DNA from: Anaerotalea alkaliphila
GTDB lineage: Bacteria; Bacillota; Clostridia; Lachnospirales; Vallitaleaceae
Direction of reading: 5' to 3'
DNA: 64,000 bases
Assembly (NCBI RefSeq): GCF_010179735.1
Contig: NZ_JAAEEH010000002.1
Span: 1-64,000 of the forward strand
Shown here: positions 60,386 through 64,000 of the stretch, piece by piece
Layout of the letters: each line of letters begins with the position of its first letter
How positions within the stretch are numbered: the stretch's first letter is position 1
Notes under the pieces: model-generated
What the model was told of the DNA's origin: nothing
What the model saw: only the letters and a program-made list of their open reading frames with translations
Database searches by the model: none
Position numbers and translations under genes: made by a program

Positions 60386-63208
60386 ACACAGATTGAAACC
60401 TACACCGCCTCCGATCCCACCGAGCTCTCCTTCTACGCCCAAGGCATCCTCCAATCCTTGACCCAGGAATACGGCGGCGGCCAAAGCCCCGGGGACTTCT
60501 TCGACGAATCCGAAGGCCCGGAGCCCTGGCTGGAACGGGCCATCCTCCTCCAGCCCATCACCGAGAAGAGCCGGGGACTCCTCCGCTTCGAGCACCTCTG
60601 GGACTCCAACAAGGACGGCGTCCCGGAGACCTGGTACATCACCGTGGTGATCCCTTCCAAGTCCGAGGTGGACTCCCTGGTTGAGGTCACCAGCACCATC
60701 CAGGTGGAACCCCGGATTCCTTTGGAGACCATGTCCATCGACGGGACTTTCCACTTCGCCATCAACTCCCTGGAGCCTCTGGTTTCCTATGAAATTCTGG
60801 AGATGGAGAATGCCATGCCCCAGGATCCGGCCCTCCATCCCCTGGGAACACCCATCCCTATCACGGGAAATTGGTACACAGGAACCGTCCCCCTGTACCA
60901 CTCCACCCCGACGGCGAGGACGGAAATCCGGATCGTGCTCAAGGCCACGGACCAAAACGGCAGCACAGCTGTCCGGGAGGCGATGGCCGTGGTGGAGAAG
61001 TCTGCACCGGCGGCTCCCCCGTCGGACCCCACCCTGGGGGCCGGGGACATCAAGCTTCGGGCCATGGCCCGGGGAGGGGAGATCTTCGACGTGTCCCAGG
61101 GAATCCCCACCGGGGAGAAGCTCTATGCCCAGGTGGACGGGAACCTCTATGGGGCGGACTACGCCTGGGTGACCGTCACCGGCACCAGGACCTATACGGT
61201 GGTGGTCACGGGAAGGCGCAAGAGCACCACCACCAGCATCGTGGACGGGGAGGTGGTCTACACCACCAAGTACACCAGCTTCAGCAAGACCTACCTGGTC
61301 AGCAGGAGCTATTCCTACCGGGACGTGGTCTGGTACTACGCCTACGGGGTGGACAAGGCCCAGGTGGGAAGCGCCGTCCTGGCGGGAGGAAGCCTGGAAA
61401 TCCCGGCCCTGGGGGGAGCGGTATCGGCTGGCCTGGTCCAGGGGGGCATCCTAAGCGAGCCTTCCGACACCACCGTGAATGTGGGGACCATCTCCTCCAC
61501 CTCCGGACTCCAGTCCGTGGCGGAAGGAGCCATCGGCAGCATCCTTACAGAAGACGACCGGCTCCTGCTGCAGGGAAGCACCATATTGCCGGGGAATCCA
61601 CTGCCGGACTCCCCCCGTCTGGGACCTTCCGTCCTCTACAGGGAGAGCCTGGAGATACCCCCGGGCCTGGCCAACCGGGGCCAGGCCCCAACGGCGGGAA
61701 GCCTCTGGTACAAGCTGGCTTACAGCTACGGAAGCCACGGCATGGCCGCCGCCCGGGAGCTTGCCCTCCAGGGGAACCCGGTGACGGTCCACACTCCGGT
61801 GGTCTGCCGTCCGGTGGTCCTCTCCAGGATTGCAGACTCCACTGCTGCGGTCCCGGACCCCTCCCTCCCCAACCTGCTCCTGGGGGATTCCTTCGAAATC
61901 CGGTACCCCACCCAGGGCAGCCACCGGTCCATCCCGGGCTACGGGACCAGGGACTACGCCAAGTACACCCAGGCCCGCCAGGTCCAGTTCCCCTTCGACG
62001 TCTACCAGGGTGGGGTGTACCGCAAGGCCTGGACCTGGACGGACTTCTCCGCCGGAGCCCTGTCACAGACCTATTTCCTCCCCGCCTGGGCGGCGGAAGC
62101 GAAGGAGGTTACCGTCCGATTCAGGACCCTGCCGACGAACGGGGGGAATCCGGAGACGGCCGCCCAGGAGCCCTACGCCAACCTAGGTGTACTAAACCAC
62201 CAGGCGGTGGCCGCGGTGAAGGTCTCCTTGACGGGACAGCTCTACAACTTCCGGGTGACCTACAACCGGGACCCGGCCTGGGAAGCACATTATAAAGGTG
62301 CGGACACGGTCTTCCATTCCGGGAGGAACAATCCATGGGGCATCCCCGACCCCGCGCGGAAGAACATCCTTCCGGTGACCCCCGGGAAGAACACCGGCAA
62401 TCCGGGGGCGGCCCTCCGGCTGGGCTACCCCTTTTGTTTCGACTTCCTGACCAATGGGGACACCATGGAGGGGAACGACTTCGCCCTGGTCCGGCCCCGG
62501 TTCCACCATGTGGATGCCCAGGGGAAGAACCGCCAGGAGGTGGACGCCTATTACAACAGCGGAGGCAGGCTGGTGAAGCTGGGGGACCCGGGGGACAATT
62601 CCCTCCTCCAGATGGTCCTGTACGCTCCGGGAAGGGGGATCATCAAGAAGGAACTGGAGGACACCGCCGCCGCCCTGGCGGCCCAGAACCGGGGGGACGG
62701 GAAGGACATGGCCGCCTGGCTGAAGGACCTGGCCAACAGCCAGGCCCGGTCCCTCAAGGCCGGAAATACCATCCGGCTTACGGAACAGCAGCGGACCTTC
62801 GTGGGGAACTTCGCCAGCCTCCCCCCGGAGGTGGGGACAAACAGGGCCCGCGCCTCCATCCAGAAGTGGTACGGGCAGTACCACCTGCCCAGCAGCACGG
62901 TCTTCGTCCCTGCGGGAACCCGGCTGGGGGACCTGGGGACCGTCCGGCTGGACAGGCCCCCCTTCCTCCAGACGGGCTACATCATGGTGAACTTCCAGGT
63001 GGAGGTCCACAAGAACGTGGCCGCGGACATCCAGAAGGACGGTCCTACCAAGGTGGACCAGGCCCTGCAGGCATCCGCTCCCCATCTGCTCTACGACAAC
63101 CAATGGGACCGGGAGGGCTACGACACCGCCCAGAGCAGCCTGGAGACGGCCGCTGGGGACGTGGTCCTATACCATGTGGACCGACGGGCCAGCGGGAACT
63201 ACCAATAG
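60026..63208 (+). CDS. Large exported protein of unknown function (DUF5704-like)
   Basis: This 1060-residue protein has a signal peptide (ARWIFSMCMGAVFLFG). The first 120 residues are encoded by AT-rich DNA; the remainder is typical high-GC sequence. A beta-rich body shows Ig-like or fibronectin-like strands (TVVIPSKSEVDSLVEVTSTIQVEP, AWVTVTGTRTYTVVVTGRRK). A helical part occurs at about 870-930 (KKELEDTAAALAAQNRGDGKD). It reminds me of DUF5704-containing clostridial surface proteins, but I cannot confirm that. It has no LPxTG, SLH or transmembrane end, so its SLH-domain partner probably holds it on the cell surface. It may be an S-layer-associated adhesin or structural protein (inference). 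Confidence 0.65.
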   Translation: MGIRGARWIFSMCMGAVFLFGIHPIESMEVPQEMQEAIDELNDRFWHSDVINQISFNVDTWNVYSMICIGEPFGTFKSGEYRYLGYTPNGDNVNNPNYLDDDPASTLINNWNWKLNANPITQIETYTASDPTELSFYAQGILQSLTQEYGGGQSPGDFFDESEGPEPWLERAILLQPITEKSRGLLRFEHLWDSNKDGVPETWYITVVIPSKSEVDSLVEVTSTIQVEPRIPLETMSIDGTFHFAINSLEPLVSYEILEMENAMPQDPALHPLGTPIPITGNWYTGTVPLYHSTPTARTEIRIVLKATDQNGSTAVREAMAVVEKSAPAAPPSDPTLGAGDIKLRAMARGGEIFDVSQGIPTGEKLYAQVDGNLYGADYAWVTVTGTRTYTVVVTGRRKSTTTSIVDGEVVYTTKYTSFSKTYLVSRSYSYRDVVWYYAYGVDKAQVGSAVLAGGSLEIPALGGAVSAGLVQGGILSEPSDTTVNVGTISSTSGLQSVAEGAIGSILTEDDRLLLQGSTILPGNPLPDSPRLGPSVLYRESLEIPPGLANRGQAPTAGSLWYKLAYSYGSHGMAAARELALQGNPVTVHTPVVCRPVVLSRIADSTAAVPDPSLPNLLLGDSFEIRYPTQGSHRSIPGYGTRDYAKYTQARQVQFPFDVYQGGVYRKAWTWTDFSAGALSQTYFLPAWAAEAKEVTVRFRTLPTNGGNPETAAQEPYANLGVLNHQAVAAVKVSLTGQLYNFRVTYNRDPAWEAHYKGADTVFHSGRNNPWGIPDPARKNILPVTPGKNTGNPGAALRLGYPFCFDFLTNGDTMEGNDFALVRPRFHHVDAQGKNRQEVDAYYNSGGRLVKLGDPGDNSLLQMVLYAPGRGIIKKELEDTAAALAAQNRGDGKDMAAWLKDLANSQARSLKAGNTIRLTEQQRTFVGNFASLPPEVGTNRARASIQKWYGQYHLPSSTVFVPAGTRLGDLGTVRLDRPPFLQTGYIMVNFQVEVHKNVAADIQKDGPTKVDQALQASAPHLLYDNQWDREGYDTAQSSLETAAGDVVLYHVDRRASGNYQ

Positions 63209-63242
63209 GAAGCGCCCAGAAACCGAATTAATCAAAACTTAA

Positions 63243-63271
63243 TTGACAGGCCTCCTGCCTTGTTCTAGAAT
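63243..63271 (+). promoter_or_regulatory. Strong predicted promoter of the efflux adaptor gene
   Basis: TTGACA (63243-63248), a 17-bp spacer and TAGAAT (63266-63271). Confidence 0.75.
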
Positions 63272-63280
63272 GGAATTGAC

Positions 63281-63304
63281 TGCCGACCGACTGGTCGGTC
63301 GGCA
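63281..63304. promoter_or_regulatory. TetR-type operator
   Basis: Two 11-base arms, TGCCGACCGAC and GTCGGTCGGCA, meet around a 2-base centre. The site lies just downstream of the -10 box, over the expected transcription start, and the sequence is typical of operators for TetR-family repressors. No tetR gene is in the window. Confidence 0.7.
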
Positions 63305-63338
63305 AACCATGAGACAAGAGCAGGAGGTTTTTCGTTCC

Positions 63339-64000
63339 ATGAAGAAGACAGGAAAGATCATCATAGGATTGGCCGCACTGGCCCTGGTGGCGGCGGTCGT
63401 CTATCCACGGGTCATGGAAGGGATCCGTACCCGGAACATGGCATCGGTGGAAGGGGAGAAGAAGGTGGCGGTGGAGACCGTTCTGGTGGAACAGGGGTCC
63501 ATCGCCACCACGGTGGAGCTGATCGGTACCATCGCGGCGGACAAGACGGTGAACGTCATCCCCACCATCCCCGCCAAGGTCTCCAAGCTCCAGGTGAAGG
63601 TAGGGGATGAGGTGGAGGCGGGAGACCCCCTCTTCTCCCTCTACACCGACGACCTGGACACCCAGATCACCCAGGCGGGGATCGGGATCAGCAGCGCAGC
63701 CGCCAGCCGGGAACAGGCCCAGGTGGCCCTGAAGAACGCCCAGGCATCGGTGGAGTCCGCCCGTCTGGCATACGAGCTGGCCCTCTCCAACTACAGGATG
63801 GGCGTGGAGAAGTACGAGAACGGCCAGGCCAACCTGGCCCGGTACAGGACCCTGTATGAGGAGGGCATCATCTCCAAGGCGGACCTGGAGCAGATGGAAT
63901 TGAACGCCTCCACCGAGACCCTGGTGCTGCTGGAGAAGCAGCTGGCCCAGGCGGAGCAGGGGATGAAGCAGGCGAACATCGCGGTGGAGAACGCCCAGGC
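63339..64000 (+). CDS. HlyD/RND-type efflux periplasmic adaptor subunit (3' end beyond window)
   Basis: This 5' part of a gene encodes an N-terminal membrane anchor (IIIGLAALALVAAVVYP). A biotinyl-lipoyl-like strand region follows (VETVLVEQGSIATTVELIGTI, then VSKLQVKVGDEVEAGDPLFSL), and then the helical hairpin (AAASREQAQVALKNAQASVESA, DLEQMELNAS). This is the layout of HlyD/MacA-type adaptors that pair with an ABC or RND pump. The window ends inside the helical hairpin, so length and partner genes cannot be seen. The start at 63339 is preferred to the in-frame ATG at 63309 because the ribosome-binding site caggagg lies between them. The promoter carries a TetR-type operator. Confidence 0.88.
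   Translation, partial: MKKTGKIIIGLAALALVAAVVYPRVMEGIRTRNMASVEGEKKVAVETVLVEQGSIATTVELIGTIAADKTVNVIPTIPAKVSKLQVKVGDEVEAGDPLFSLYTDDLDTQITQAGIGISSAAASREQAQVALKNAQASVESARLAYELALSNYRMGVEKYENGQANLARYRTLYEEGIISKADLEQMELNASTETLVLLEKQLAQAEQGMKQANIAVENAQ

Overview
The window comes from the chromosome of a high-GC, anaerobic, Gram-positive (Clostridia-like) bacterium. The evidence is a long Bacillus/Clostridium-type SRP RNA, MecA, a GlgC/GlgD pair, a PIN-PhoH protein, the dnaX-ybaB-recR block, S-layer homology (SLH) and sortase proteins, and oxygen-sensitive enzymes (pyruvate formate-lyase, class III ribonucleotide reductase, clostridial ferredoxin, a rubredoxin-domain oxidoreductase). Coding density is high. 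Many promoters match TTGACA/TATAAT with about 17 bp spacing, and long perfect hairpins separate most transcription units. No tRNA, rRNA, insertion sequence, prophage or CRISPR array was seen.

Layout. 1-6 kb: a NifX-like protein; an operon of CMD-like protein, alkyladenine glycosylase (mpg), VanZ-like protein and nitroreductase; a convergent esterase-sfsA pair; and an MNT nucleotidyltransferase/HEPN pair whose MNT partner carries a large DUF697-like N-terminal part. 6-12 kb: a complete minus-strand alpha-galactoside operon (binding protein, two permeases, LacI-type regulator, GH4 melA) with promoter and operator. 12-20 kb: carbon metabolism (pgi, aroK, rubredoxin-type oxidoreductase, gnd, glgC, glgD). 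19.6-27 kb: phoH, a coiled-coil protein, mtnN, tadA, SRP RNA, dnaX, ybaB, recR, ferredoxin. 27-31 kb: pflBA opposite a GntR/UTRA regulator. 31-41 kb: DUF1858, mecA, purA, pth, sortase, a cyclic-di-GMP riboswitch with a secreted transglutaminase-like protein, mfd, a PrsA-like lipoprotein and corA.

42.1-52.7 kb is the most unusual region: one tightly packed operon for a divergent Tad/Flp-like (type IVc pilus or type II secretion-related) machine. It encodes a Ser/Thr kinase fused to a degenerate MinD-like domain, two more P-loop-degenerate MinD-like proteins, a CpaB/SAF protein, an orphan protein, a CpaF/TadA-like ATPase, a double-length TadB/TadC-like membrane protein and four small proteins with N-terminal membrane anchors. 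No prepilin peptidase, secretin or classical Flp pilin is present. A rhomboid protease follows on its own promoter. A 30-bp element just upstream of this operon's predicted promoter recurs at 58.76 kb upstream of the promoter of an SLH-domain protein and its 1060-residue partner, suggesting that the two surface systems are co-regulated.

54.3-64 kb: a HIT protein, a cobalamin riboswitch with terminator controlling nrdD-nrdG, murG, the SLH/large exported protein pair (containing a strikingly AT-rich patch across their junction), and the start of an efflux adaptor gene behind a TetR-type operator.
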